This document shows positions 33,805 through 43,559 of a stretch of 64,000 bases of DNA, one piece after another; positions within the stretch are counted from its first letter, which is position 1; each line of letters starts with the position of its first letter. The notes beneath the pieces were generated by a model. That model did no database searches. It was not told where the DNA came from and saw only the letters and a program-made list of their open reading frames with translations. A program made the translations under genes and the position numbers. This DNA comes from JAHEJA01 sp965657215 (GTDB lineage: Bacteria; Pseudomonadota; Alphaproteobacteria; Rhodobacterales; Rhodobacteraceae). The DNA lies in contig CBFHNR010000004.1 of assembly GCA_965657215.1 (NCBI GenBank), positions 87,864 through 151,863 of the forward strand. The letters are read 5' to 3'.

Positions 33805-35314
33805 GTTTGTCTATGCTTTGTGTCTCATTCCACTGCCGTTGATGGCACAACAGCCTTTGTCGGCAATTGATTGGCTCGAGAACACGCAGCCTGCAAACAC
33901 GTTACCAGAACCGAACCAAGCGACCCAGCCAGAGATTCGCGGTGTCGTCAGACCAGATATCTCAGTGACCCCTTTGGATGAGGTTCAATCTGATTCTGTA
34001 GGTTTGCTCCCCTCGAGCGTGACGGGCTTACCAGTCTCCATCTGGCGCAACAGTCAAACGCGACAGCTCATTTCACAACTTGAGCGGCTCAGCATGAGCC
34101 ACAACCCAGCAATTCAACAGCTCACATTTAGCCTAATGTTGGCCGAAGCGGATGCGCCAAGTGACAGCAACGGCAAATTCGAATTCCTTGCCGCTCGCGT
34201 TAACACATTGATTGACTATGGGGCGATTGATCCCGCTTTGGCTTTGGTTGAACGGGCCGCCCCCCTTCCTGCGCCCTTGGTGCCCTTGCTGTTTGATCTC
34301 TCCTTGCTCACAGATGCGCTTGATCCTGCATGTGATCAAGTATTGCAGCTTGGCAGTGGATTTAACGATGATGCCGCGCGCATTTACTGCATCGCGCGCA
34401 AAGGGGATTGGTTGACGGCCGTTTTGATATTGGAAACGGCAGAAGCCTTGGACACCTTGTCGCCGCGCATGGCGGCCCTGATGCATCTGTTTCTTGAAAC
34501 GGATATTGATGATGTTTTGGCGGCCAATATGCCCCCGCCCTTAGACCCCTCACCTTTGGAATTTCGCATCTATGAGGCCATTGGTGAACCGCTTAATCCG
34601 GCCTCTTTGGATCGGGCCTATTCTGTCAGTCAGCTCTCGGGTGAAAATGGGTGGAATTCGCAACTTCGCGCCGCAGAGCGATTGGCGGAAACAGGCGCCT
34701 TGAGTGACAATAGATTGCTTGGTATTTACACATCAAGTGAGCCATCCGCCTCTGGTGGCGTTTGGGAACGTGTTCGCCTGATGCGCACTCTTGAAGACGC
34801 GCTAGAGTCACAAGACCCCGATCAGATCCTCTCAAGCTTCAAAGCGGCAAAAGCAGAATTTGATGACAGCCGCCTCTTGGCCCCGTTCGCGCGTTTGTTT
34901 ATCGATCAAGTCCTTGAAGAATTAGATGCGACATCGCTCGATCGAGACATATTGGAAACCGCATTTTTGACGCCCAACTATGAAAGCTTTGCTTCTCTAG
35001 TCCCCAAAGATGCGACGCGTGAATTGCGGTTCAAAGCGGCGATTGCACGGGGGGATTTAGGGGACTGGATCGCGGGAAGTGATCTCGAAGAAAGCCTTGT
35101 CCAAGCTTTTCAAGACCCCCAAATTCATCACAGCATTCAGGACTTACTCAGCCAAGGTCGCCTTGGTGAGGTCATTTTGACAGCAATTGCACAATTTGAT
35201 CGCGGGGCCGTGGGTGATTTAAACGATCTCAAAGAAGCCATTTCGATCTTTCGCTATGTTGGCCTAGAGGACACTGCACGGCGCGCAACCCTATCCTATT
35301 TGCTCGGATATTAG
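33794..35314 (+). CDS. Predicted secreted protein of unknown function
   Basis: A 506-residue protein with a signal peptide (VARFVYALCLIPLPLMAQQ, cleavage near residue 18) and no further membrane helix. The mature part is acidic, rich in Leu, Ala, Asp and Glu, and mostly helical-looking, reminiscent of repeat/solenoid proteins, but I see no enzyme motif. Only two or three Cys are present. The ATG at 33794 overlaps the small membrane protein gene; a TTG codon at 33791 is an alternative. xerD follows after three bases, so membrane protein, secreted protein and recombinase look like one transcript. No family is recognised. Confidence 0.75.
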   Translation: MVARFVYALCLIPLPLMAQQPLSAIDWLENTQPANTLPEPNQATQPEIRGVVRPDISVTPLDEVQSDSVGLLPSSVTGLPVSIWRNSQTRQLISQLERLSMSHNPAIQQLTFSLMLAEADAPSDSNGKFEFLAARVNTLIDYGAIDPALALVERAAPLPAPLVPLLFDLSLLTDALDPACDQVLQLGSGFNDDAARIYCIARKGDWLTAVLILETAEALDTLSPRMAALMHLFLETDIDDVLAANMPPPLDPSPLEFRIYEAIGEPLNPASLDRAYSVSQLSGENGWNSQLRAAERLAETGALSDNRLLGIYTSSEPSASGGVWERVRLMRTLEDALESQDPDQILSSFKAAKAEFDDSRLLAPFARLFIDQVLEELDATSLDRDILETAFLTPNYESFASLVPKDATRELRFKAAIARGDLGDWIAGSDLEESLVQAFQDPQIHHSIQDLLSQGRLGEVILTAIAQFDRGAVGDLNDLKEAISIFRYVGLEDTARRATLSYLLGY

Positions 35315-35317
35315 CGC

Positions 35318-36271
35318 ATGTCTTTGCAGCATATCTCAACCTTTCTTGAGGCCAAGGCTGCCGAAGAAGGCGCCTCAGAAAATACCCTGTCTGCCTATGC
35401 GCGCGATCTTAAGCACGCAATGATTTGGGCGGGCGAGCAAAGTCTCTTAGACCTCAGCATGTCGGACATAGAAACCTACCTTGTCAGTTTGGACAAGGAA
35501 GGTTTATCCAAAGCAACCCGCGCACGTCGCTTGTCCGCGCTGAAACAATTCTATCGATTTTGCGTCGAAGAAGGCTGGCGCAGCGATAATCCCGCCATTC
35601 AAATCAGTGGCCCCGGAAAATCGAAAAAACTTCCCAAGACGCTCAGCATGGCTGATGTTGACGCGCTTCTTACTGCGGCACAAGACATGGGAAAAAATAG
35701 CGCGGATAACACGCGCGATATGTGCTTGATGCAGCTTCTCTATGCGACGGGTATGCGTGTGAGCGAACTCATGTCGCTCCCAATGACGGCGGCGCGCGGC
35801 AATCCCGACATGCTTCATGTTATGGGCAAAGGCAACAAAGAGCGGCTTGTTCCCCTCTCGCACCCTGCAAAGCAGGCGTTGAGGGATTGGGTCAAGATGC
35901 GCGATAAAAGCGATGAGGCGCAGAAATCACAAGGGAAAATCACGTCCAAATTTCTATTTCCCTCGCGTGGCAAACTTGGGCATCTCACCCGGCATTGGTT
36001 TTATGCGCGGATCAAGGATATGGCGCTTCATGCGCGGATTGATCCTGCATTGGTGACGCCGCATACAATCCGTCACGCCTTTGCCACGCATCTCTTGGCC
36101 AATGGAGCCGATTTGCGGATCATTCAAACGCTGCTTGGACATGCGGATGTGTCAACGACAGAGATTTACACGCATGTCCTCAGTGATCGATTGGAAAGCT
36201 TGGTCCAAGATCATCATCCCTTGGCCAAAACGCGCAACTCTTCGGGTAAAACATCTTCAGAGGGCCAATAG
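35318..36271 (+). CDS. xerD: Tyrosine recombinase XerD, chromosome-dimer resolution type
   Basis: Resolves chromosome dimers at dif together with XerC and FtsK. The 317-residue protein has an N-terminal SAM-like core-binding domain (residues 1-100) and a C-terminal catalytic domain with the Arg in ATGMRVSEL, the HxxR of PHTIRHAFATH, the His in LLGHADVSTTE and the nucleophilic Tyr in EIYTHV. The size and sequence fit XerD/XerC rather than a phage integrase, and no att site, tRNA or phage gene adjoins it. Its last 58 bases overlap the convergent metallophosphoesterase gene. Confidence 0.92.
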   Translation: MSLQHISTFLEAKAAEEGASENTLSAYARDLKHAMIWAGEQSLLDLSMSDIETYLVSLDKEGLSKATRARRLSALKQFYRFCVEEGWRSDNPAIQISGPGKSKKLPKTLSMADVDALLTAAQDMGKNSADNTRDMCLMQLLYATGMRVSELMSLPMTAARGNPDMLHVMGKGNKERLVPLSHPAKQALRDWVKMRDKSDEAQKSQGKITSKFLFPSRGKLGHLTRHWFYARIKDMALHARIDPALVTPHTIRHAFATHLLANGADLRIIQTLLGHADVSTTEIYTHVLSDRLESLVQDHHPLAKTRNSSGKTSSEGQ

Positions 36272-37026
36272 CCGGATATAAGGCTGTCGTGATATCCTTG
36301 GGTTAACCCCACCTCTTGCATGCGGTGCACCGCGCGATCAACGTCATAGCTCAGCGCATGAAAGGTCACTTCACCATTTTCCAAAACCGCAAACCGTGTT
36401 GAGGCATGTCCATTGTGTTCTGGCATGCCTATGACCCCTGCATTCACCCAAAGCACATCACCAATGCGTTTTTCAAAGGCGATCCCACTATGGCCGGCAA
36501 CAATCATATCAACAGGACCGACGGTTTTGGTCACAAGATCAATTTCATGCTCATACACCTCACGCGCAGAGGTTTCCCAAATAAACCGAGACACATCGCT
36601 TAGCCCACCATGAATGACCGCCACCCGCTTGTCAAAATGGGTAAAGGTCACGATAGAGGGACATGCACCCATCCACGCGCGATTGACCGCACTCAGCGTT
36701 TTTGAGGCATGCGAAAACCATCCGACCGAGAGAATGTCACAGGCGCTTCCTTCATCGAACCCACAGCCACAGTCAAGCGCACCCTGCGCGAGCTGAATTT
36801 CACAGTTCCCAGCAACGCTCACAATTCCAGTCTCGCGCATCAAATCAGTGGTTTCATTTGGGGCCCCACAATAAGCCACAGTGTCCCCTGTGGACACCAT
36901 CGCCTCAGGCAGGATCCCATGATCACGCCCCCAGTTTAACAGAGAGACGAGCGCATCAACATTGGAATAAGGCCCACCAAACAGCAACACTGCTTGATCA
37001 CGTTGCCCAATATCGAGAGATGACAT
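36214..37026 (-). CDS. Calcineurin-like metallophosphoesterase
   Basis: A 270-residue phosphoesterase. Metal-ligand motifs of the superfamily are present: VSTGDTVAYCG (G-D), VAGNCE (G-N), VIHGG and VAGHSG, so two-metal catalysis is likely. The N-terminal GGPYSNVDAL replaces the usual GDxHG, which is odd because the first Asp ligand appears to be missing or shifted. The chosen ATG at 37026 follows AAGGAG at 7 bases. It resembles YfcE/MJ0936-type phosphodiesterases; substrate unknown. It overlaps the 3' end of xerD by 58 bases, antisense. Confidence 0.82.
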   Translation of the reverse strand: MSSLDIGQRDQAVLLFGGPYSNVDALVSLLNWGRDHGILPEAMVSTGDTVAYCGAPNETTDLMRETGIVSVAGNCEIQLAQGALDCGCGFDEGSACDILSVGWFSHASKTLSAVNRAWMGACPSIVTFTHFDKRVAVIHGGLSDVSRFIWETSAREVYEHEIDLVTKTVGPVDMIVAGHSGIAFEKRIGDVLWVNAGVIGMPEHNGHASTRFAVLENGEVTFHALSYDVDRAVHRMQEVGLTQGYHDSLISGYWPSEDVLPEELRVLAKG

Positions 37027-37096
37027 AGAAAGTCTCCTTGAATGCGAAGGCCAAAATCCCCATAACACGCATAACCCTAAGGGAAGTTAATGAGAC

Positions 37097-38404
37097 ATGG
37101 AACCAGTTACACCAATAATTGATAGCGCCTTTTGGATCACTGTTGGCGGCATTGTACTCCTCCTTGTGTTGTCCGCCTTCTTTTCAGGAAGCGAAACCGC
37201 CCTGACCGCCGCCTCTCGCGGGAAGCTCCGCGCCAAAGCGGACAAAGGATCACGGGGTGCACAGCTTGCACTGGATATAACCGAGGACAATGAACGTCTT
37301 ATTGGCTCTGTCTTGCTGGGCAATAACTTGGTCAATATTCTGGCGACTTCACTCACAACGGCGCTCTTCACGGGTCTTCTCGGAGAAAGCGGCGTTGCCC
37401 TCGCGACATTGGTCATGACAGTCCTGGTTTTGATTTTTGCCGAAGTTTTGCCCAAGACCTATGCCATCACCAATGCGGAAACTGCGGCCTCTGGTGTTGC
37501 GCCCATCATTCGCGTGATCATCAGCATTTTTGCCCCAATCGTCACCATGGTACGTTGGCTGGTGCGCAAGGTGTTGCGCGTCTTTGGCATTCAGACGGAC
37601 CCTGATAGCCATATCCTCGCTGTGCGTGATGAAATTGCGGGTGCCCTGAACCTCGGCCATTCCGAAGGTGTTGTCGAAAAAGAGGACCGTGATCGTATTT
37701 TAGGCGCGCTTGATTTATCCGATCGCACGGTTGAAGAAATCATGTTGCATCGCTCAGATATCGAAATGATTGATGCCAGCCTGCCGCCTTTGGACATTCT
37801 AAACAAATGTCTCGAAAGCAATCACACTCGATTGCCCGTGTTCCAAGATGAGCCAGAAAACATCATTGGTGTGATCCATGCCAAAGATTTGGCTCGCACC
37901 ATGTATCAAGTGATCTCTGGCCCAGATGCCAAGCTCAGTGAGTTGAATTCCTTTGATGTCAGCGCCGTCGCGATGGAGCCCTACTTTATTCCCGACACAA
38001 CCAGCCTTGATGATCAAATGCGCGAATTTTTGCGGCGTCGCACGCACTTTGCCCTCGTGGTTGATGAATACGGCAGCCTAGAAGGTTTGATTACCCTCGA
38101 AGATATCCTTGAAGAAATCGTGGGCGAGATCACCGATGAATTCGATCCAGATGGTGAGAATGTAATTGTTCCACTTGAGGACGGCACCTACGTGATTGAC
38201 GGGGCGATGACCATTCGTGATCTCAACCGAGCCACGGAATGGAACCTCCCTGATGAAGAAGCCAATACCGTTGCTGGTTTGGTCATTCACGAAAGCCAAA
38301 TGATCCCGACAATCGGTCAAGTCTTTCGCTTTTACGGCTTTCGCTTTGAGGTCAGCAAACGCGAAGCGAACCGCATAACGGAACTTCGGATCAACCCGCT
38401 CTAA
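37097..38404 (+). CDS. CNNM/CorC-type membrane protein with CBS pair (HlyC/CorC family)
   Basis: A 435-residue protein of the family that influences Mg2+/Co2+ transport or efflux. The N-terminal DUF21/CNNM domain (residues 1-190) has four membrane-associated segments and FFSGSETALTA, a CBS pair follows (about residues 205-325, including IHAKDLART and VVDEYGSLEGLITLEDILEE), and a C-terminal CorC_HlyC domain ends the protein. It diverges from the phosphoesterase across 70 bp and converges on the dehydrogenase-like gene. Old names such as hemolysin are misleading. Confidence 0.9.
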   Translation: MEPVTPIIDSAFWITVGGIVLLLVLSAFFSGSETALTAASRGKLRAKADKGSRGAQLALDITEDNERLIGSVLLGNNLVNILATSLTTALFTGLLGESGVALATLVMTVLVLIFAEVLPKTYAITNAETAASGVAPIIRVIISIFAPIVTMVRWLVRKVLRVFGIQTDPDSHILAVRDEIAGALNLGHSEGVVEKEDRDRILGALDLSDRTVEEIMLHRSDIEMIDASLPPLDILNKCLESNHTRLPVFQDEPENIIGVIHAKDLARTMYQVISGPDAKLSELNSFDVSAVAMEPYFIPDTTSLDDQMREFLRRRTHFALVVDEYGSLEGLITLEDILEEIVGEITDEFDPDGENVIVPLEDGTYVIDGAMTIRDLNRATEWNLPDEEANTVAGLVIHESQMIPTIGQVFRFYGFRFEVSKREANRITELRINPL

Positions 38405-38405
38405 T

Positions 38406-38430
38406 GAAAAACGGCGCCCTTGAGGCGCCG
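38406..38430 (-). terminator. Terminator for the 38437-40857 gene, possibly bidirectional
   Basis: Seven-base-pair stem (CGGCGCC 38412-38418, GGCGCCG 38424-38430) with a 5-base loop. On the minus strand it is followed by five T residues (38407-38411), so it fits termination of the minus-strand dehydrogenase-like gene that stops at 38437. The plus side has a poorer T-run (CTTTGCTT). Confidence 0.8.
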
Positions 38431-38436
38431 CTTTGC

Positions 38437-40857
38437 TTAGGCTCTGAGCTTTTCGCCTTTTGGATCAAAGGGTGGCTCTGACAATATGGTTGCCCCATGC
38501 GGTTTCCCCAAAATCATCACCTCAACCCGATCCCCCGGAACAGCCTCTTTAACATAGGCCAGTGCCAAGGACATGCCGACGGTATATCCATAGGTGCCTG
38601 AGGTGACCTTACCAATGCCGACACCATCCTTGAAAATCGGCTCATTCCCTGTGGCATCCGCATTCGACGCAGTGACCGCCTCCTCATCGATATGCAACAA
38701 GACCAAGTGTTCACGCGCCTCTTCTTGCATGACCTTTTGAGCGGCCGCCTTATTGAGGAACTCTTTGTCCATTTTGCACAACCGATCCAAGCCAACCTCT
38801 TGCGGCCAGTATTCTGGACTATATTCCCGCGACCAGCTGCCATAGCCTTTTTCCACACGCAACGACATCAAGGCACGGCTCCCAACGGGACCTGCATCAA
38901 AATCGCGCCCAGCCTCAATCAAAGCCTGATAGAGCGTTGCCTGATCTTCGGTTTTGCAATGCAATTCCCAACCCAAATCCCCAGTAAAGGAGACGCGCAA
39001 TGCCAACACATCAACACCGGCCAAGGTGATCATCTGCGAACGCATGAATGGGAAATCTTGCGTGGCAAGGGAGGCATTCGTCAGACGCTGCAACATATCG
39101 CGTGATTTCGGCCCCGCCACGTTAAACCCGCACATCGCAATCGTCTTGCTTTCAAAGCTCACATCACTTGGGCGCTCGATAGCATTGAAATAGCGTTGAT
39201 GATAGCGCTCAGCCATCCCCGATCCGATGATCCAGAATTCTTCGTCGCCTGTACGCGTCACAGTGAAATCACCCGCAATACCACCACGCACAGAAATCAA
39301 CGGCGTCAAACAAGACCGCCCAACGGATTTCGGCATTTTATTAGCGAAGATGGCATTCAACCAGGCCTCGGCCCCTTTGCCCGCACAGCGATATTTGGCA
39401 AAGTTGGAAATATCAATAATGCCGGCACGGTCCCGCAACATCATGCATTCCTCGCCAACTGGACCCCACCAATTCTGGCGCGAAAACCCATTCGTATCCT
39501 CTGTTCCAGGTGTCTTGGCAAACCAAAGCGGATGCTCCCAGCCATAGTTCAACCCGAAAACAGCCCCCATATCCTTTTGCATCTCATAGATTGGCCGTGT
39601 GCGCACAGGACGCCCTGCCGCACGCTCTTCGTTCGGGAAATGAATGGCAAATCGTTTTGCATATTGATCGCCCACACGCGCCTTGGTAAAGGCTTTATCC
39701 GCCCAGTCCCCAAACCGTGTGACGTCCCAAGCAAACATGTCATATTTGGTTTCGCCCTCAATGATCCATTCCGCCGCCAAAAGCCCCATGCCCCCTGATT
39801 GGCTAAAGCCTGGTATAATCCCATTACAACAGAAATAATTCTTCAACTCGGGCACAGGACCAAATAAAACATTACTATCAGGCGACCAAATCATCGGCCC
39901 ATTGATCACACGCTTGATCCCTGCTTCTCCGACAACAGGCACGCGATCAATGGCACGCATCATATTGTCTTCGATCCTCTCGAGATCATCATCAAATAAC
40001 TCATGTCCAAAATCTGGCGGTGTGCCATCCTCGGCCCAGAACTTCAGGTTTTGCTCATAGGCCCCAACCAACAGGCCCTTGCCTTCTTGGCGCAGGTAAT
40101 ATTCCCCATCCCGATCCGCAACAGAAGGCAATCGGCGATCCATGCCCTCAATCTCGGCAATTGTTTCAGTGACGAAATACTGATGCTCGGTGGGCTGCAA
40201 TGGCAACTCGATACCGGCCATCCGCGCCACTTCACGCCCCCAAAGACCGGCGGCATTAATCACCCACTGCGTATGAATATCGCCCTTTGGCGTGCGCACA
40301 ATCCATGTTCCATCTGGCTGCTGCTCCGTGGCCGTCACTGGGGTAAAGCGATAGATCTCGGCCCCACGCTGACGCGCGCCCATCGCATAGGCATTGGTCA
40401 CACCTGAGGGATCCACATTCCCCCCATCCGGTTCCCACATAATACAGCGGATACCGTCAAAATTCACCAAAGGATGCAGCCGCTCTGCCTCATCCCGCGA
40501 CACCTCATGAAAATTCATCCCATATAGCTTGGCTTTTGAGGCCTGCAGCCGCAATTGATGTTCGCGATTTTCCGTTTGCGCCAAATAGAGAGAACCAGGT
40601 TGAAACACACCACAGCCTTGTCCAGTTTCGGCTTCCAATTCCTTGTACAAATTCATCGTATAATGCTGAATACGGCTGATATTGGTACTGTCATGAAGCC
40701 CATGAATATTCGCCGCCGCATGCCATGTGGACCCAGAGGTGAGCTCATCACGCTCCAGCATAACAACATCACTCCACCCAAGTTTGGTCAAGTGATAAAG
40801 AATAGAGCATCCAATAACGCCGCCACCAATGACGACTGCCTGCGCGTGGGTTTTCAT
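38437..40857 (-). CDS. Dimethylglycine/sarcosine-dehydrogenase-like FAD protein with GcvT domain, paralogue 1
   Basis: An 806-residue flavoprotein of the DAO + GCV_T class that oxidatively demethylates N-methylglycines and moves the one-carbon unit to tetrahydrofolate. The FAD Rossmann motif VIGGGVIGCSILYHL is at residues 9-23, and GSTWHAA contains the His that covalently binds FAD in dimethylglycine dehydrogenase relatives. A middle FAO_M segment (about 375-430) is followed by GcvT domains (about 430-800) with FTGDLGWELHC. It is divergent from its paralogue at 41137, which shares the same architecture. The exact N-methyl substrate is not set by sequence. Confidence 0.87.
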   Translation of the reverse strand: MKTHAQAVVIGGGVIGCSILYHLTKLGWSDVVMLERDELTSGSTWHAAANIHGLHDSTNISRIQHYTMNLYKELEAETGQGCGVFQPGSLYLAQTENREHQLRLQASKAKLYGMNFHEVSRDEAERLHPLVNFDGIRCIMWEPDGGNVDPSGVTNAYAMGARQRGAEIYRFTPVTATEQQPDGTWIVRTPKGDIHTQWVINAAGLWGREVARMAGIELPLQPTEHQYFVTETIAEIEGMDRRLPSVADRDGEYYLRQEGKGLLVGAYEQNLKFWAEDGTPPDFGHELFDDDLERIEDNMMRAIDRVPVVGEAGIKRVINGPMIWSPDSNVLFGPVPELKNYFCCNGIIPGFSQSGGMGLLAAEWIIEGETKYDMFAWDVTRFGDWADKAFTKARVGDQYAKRFAIHFPNEERAAGRPVRTRPIYEMQKDMGAVFGLNYGWEHPLWFAKTPGTEDTNGFSRQNWWGPVGEECMMLRDRAGIIDISNFAKYRCAGKGAEAWLNAIFANKMPKSVGRSCLTPLISVRGGIAGDFTVTRTGDEEFWIIGSGMAERYHQRYFNAIERPSDVSFESKTIAMCGFNVAGPKSRDMLQRLTNASLATQDFPFMRSQMITLAGVDVLALRVSFTGDLGWELHCKTEDQATLYQALIEAGRDFDAGPVGSRALMSLRVEKGYGSWSREYSPEYWPQEVGLDRLCKMDKEFLNKAAAQKVMQEEAREHLVLLHIDEEAVTASNADATGNEPIFKDGVGIGKVTSGTYGYTVGMSLALAYVKEAVPGDRVEVMILGKPHGATILSEPPFDPKGEKLRA

Positions 40858-40989
40858 GACATTGTGCCTTTCGCTTCGTTTTAGCCACTATCTGTCGCAG
40901 CGCATCTATGCACTTGCCAAAAGCCGACATTTCACGTCGCAGTTTGCCAAACAAACAAAGCGACGCAAAACCACATCCTCATTTTTTGT

Positions 40990-41034
40990 CTAAAAATATC
41001 CGCGGGGGGTTCGGGGGGCGGCAGCCCCCCGCCC
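40990..41034. repeat. G/C-rich hairpin repeat, copy 2
   Basis: AT-rich lead (CTAAAAATATCCGC), a G-run, TTC, then a 7-bp stem (GGGGGGC 41013-41019, GCCCCCC 41024-41030) with a GGCA loop. It matches the copy at 8464-8510 in order and spacing. Unlike copy 1, it lies between two divergent genes, upstream of both, so it cannot terminate either. Confidence 0.75.
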
Positions 41035-41136
41035 GTTTTAAATCTCATGATCGAAATCGACACCTTTGGTCGCAACCTGACTTGTCAACGCGCAATCAAT
41101 GCGAAACAACAAGACAACCAACAAAGGAGCAAACCC

Positions 41137-43548
41137 ATGAAAACCACCACGCGTGTTGCTGTCATCGGCGGCGGAGTTGTCGGCTGTAGCGTTCTTTACC
41201 ACCTGACCAAACTCGGCTGGTCAGATGTCATGCTTCTTGAACGCTCTGAGTTGACCTCAGGCTCGACATGGCACGCAGCAGGTGGATTTCACACATTAAA
41301 CGGCGATACAAATATGGCCGCACTTCAGGGCTATACCATCAAACTTTACAAAGAGTTAGAAGACATCACTGGCATGTCTTGTGGCCTCCACCACGTGGGC
41401 GGTATCACTTTGGCGGATAATCAGGAACGCTTTGACATGCTTCTGGCCGAGCGGGCCAAGCACCGCTACATGGGTCTTGAAACACAAATCGTTGGTCCTG
41501 ATGAGATCAAAGAGATCGCGCCGATCACAAATACCGATGGCATCCTTGGCGCGCTTTATGATCCGCTGGATGGTCACCTTGACCCGTCTGGCACAACGCA
41601 TGCCTATGCCAAGGCGGCGCGCATGGGCGGCGCAACGATTGAAACCCATTGCAAAGTGATAGAAACCAACCAACGCGCTGATGGCACATGGGATGTCGTA
41701 ACGGACAAAGGCACAATCCACGCCGAACACATTGTCAATGCAGGCGGCCTCTGGGCGCGCGAAGTGGGCGCAATGGCGGGCATTTATTTGCCCCTGCACC
41801 CGATGGAGCACCAATATATCGTCACCGATGACATTGCCGAGATTTACAATCGCGAAGACGAGCATCCTCATGTGATGGATCCTGCGGGCGAAAGTTATCT
41901 GCGACAAGAAGGGCGCGGGCTTTGCATCGGCTTTTATGAACAGCCTTGTAAACCTTGGGCGGTCGATGGCACACCGTGGAATTTCGGGCATGAATTGCTT
42001 CCTGATGACTTTGATAAAATCGACGAAAGCATTGAATTTGCTTATAAACGCTTCCCTGTCTTGGAAACGGCAGGTGTAAAATCTGTGATCCACGGACCCT
42101 TTACCTTTGCCCCTGATGGCAACCCGCTTGTCGGCCCTATTCCGGGTGTGAGAAACTATTGGTCCGCCTGCGGTGTGATGGCGGGCTTTAGCCAAGGGGG
42201 CGGCGTGGGCCTTATGCTGGCGCAATGGATGATCGAAGGGGAACCCGAACGCGATACCTCCGCAATGGATGTGGCTCGTTTTGGGCAAAACTGGATCAAT
42301 CCGGGCTACACCCTGCCCAAAGTTATCGAAAACTATCAAAAACGCTTTTCGGTCAGCTATCCCAACGAAGAACTGCCCGCCGCGCGTCCTCTGCGCACCA
42401 CGCCGATGTATGACACCTTTGACAAAATGGGCGCGGTTTGGGGCGCGCAGTTCGGGCTTGAAGTGGTCAATTATTTCGCCAAAGGGGATGAACCCCGCTA
42501 TGAAACGCCCTCTTTCCGCCGCTCAAACGCGTGGGAGGCGACCAAGCGCGAAGTGTTGGGCGTGCGCAACGGCGTGGGCATCAACGAGGTGCACAATTTC
42601 GGCAAATATAAGGTGACAGGTCCAAACGCACGAGATTGGCTGGATCGCATCATGGCGGGGCGCATCCCCAAAGAGGGGCGGATTTCTTTGACCCCCATGC
42701 TGTCACCCAAAGGGCGGTTGATTGGTGATTTTACAGTGTCCTGCCTTGGGCAAGACGATTTCCAACTGACCGCAAGTTATGGCGCACAAGATTTCCACAT
42801 GCGGTGGTTCTTGCAACATCAAATCGATGGGGTCGAGATCGAAAACATCTCAGATCGCTTGAACGGGTTTCAAATTGCAGGCCCCAAAGCGCGCGATGTG
42901 CTGGCGGCCTGTACGCGCAGCGATATCAGCGATATGAAATTCATGGATGTGCGCAAAATGACCGTCGGTATGACAGATTGCACCGTCCAGCGTGTGAGCT
43001 ACACAGGCGATTTGGGCTATGAAATCTATTGTGATCCGATGGATCAACGCACCCTTTGGTCAACGCTTTGGGCCGCAGGTCAAGATCATGACATGGTACC
43101 CTTTGGCATGCGGGCGATGATGTCTTTACGATTGGACAAATTCTTTGGCTCGTGGATGGCAGAGTTTTCACCCGACTATACCCCTTGTGAAACAGGTATG
43201 GACCGATTCATTTCTTGGAAAAAAGACGCTAATTTTATCGGTCGCGCGGCTGCTGAGGCTGAACGGGAACAGGGTGCAGCACGTAAGCTCGTCGTTTTTG
43301 AGGTTAATGCAGGGGACGCGGATGTTGTGGCCTATGAACCAATCTGGATTGACGGATCCGTGCAAGGGTTCTGTACCTCTGGCGGGTTTTCGCATTATAG
43401 CGGAAAATCAATTGCTTATGCCTTGATCCCTAGGGAACATGTGACCCCTGGTCTGACCGTTGACATCGAATTATTAGGAGAAATGCGATCCGCAACATTG
43501 CTAGATGGTCCTCTCTTTGACGGTGATAATGCACGAATGCGCGGTTAA
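41137..43548 (+). CDS. Dimethylglycine/sarcosine-dehydrogenase-like FAD protein with GcvT domain, paralogue 2
   Basis: An 803-residue paralogue of the 38437-40857 product with the same order: VIGGGVVGCSVLYHL (FAD), GSTWHAAG (covalent-FAD His), FAO_M, GcvT with VSYTGDLGYEIYC, and a GcvT C-terminal domain. Roughly half of the aligned N-terminal residues look identical by eye. The ATG at 41137 follows AAAGGAGC; an in-frame ATG 30 codons upstream lies near the hairpin repeat and has no family match. The MobA-like gene follows after 40 bases. Substrates could be dimethylglycine, sarcosine or related methylamines. Confidence 0.87.
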   Translation: MKTTTRVAVIGGGVVGCSVLYHLTKLGWSDVMLLERSELTSGSTWHAAGGFHTLNGDTNMAALQGYTIKLYKELEDITGMSCGLHHVGGITLADNQERFDMLLAERAKHRYMGLETQIVGPDEIKEIAPITNTDGILGALYDPLDGHLDPSGTTHAYAKAARMGGATIETHCKVIETNQRADGTWDVVTDKGTIHAEHIVNAGGLWAREVGAMAGIYLPLHPMEHQYIVTDDIAEIYNREDEHPHVMDPAGESYLRQEGRGLCIGFYEQPCKPWAVDGTPWNFGHELLPDDFDKIDESIEFAYKRFPVLETAGVKSVIHGPFTFAPDGNPLVGPIPGVRNYWSACGVMAGFSQGGGVGLMLAQWMIEGEPERDTSAMDVARFGQNWINPGYTLPKVIENYQKRFSVSYPNEELPAARPLRTTPMYDTFDKMGAVWGAQFGLEVVNYFAKGDEPRYETPSFRRSNAWEATKREVLGVRNGVGINEVHNFGKYKVTGPNARDWLDRIMAGRIPKEGRISLTPMLSPKGRLIGDFTVSCLGQDDFQLTASYGAQDFHMRWFLQHQIDGVEIENISDRLNGFQIAGPKARDVLAACTRSDISDMKFMDVRKMTVGMTDCTVQRVSYTGDLGYEIYCDPMDQRTLWSTLWAAGQDHDMVPFGMRAMMSLRLDKFFGSWMAEFSPDYTPCETGMDRFISWKKDANFIGRAAAEAEREQGAARKLVVFEVNAGDADVVAYEPIWIDGSVQGFCTSGGFSHYSGKSIAYALIPREHVTPGLTVDIELLGEMRSATLLDGPLFDGDNARMRG

Positions 43549-43559
43549 TTTCACTTTTG

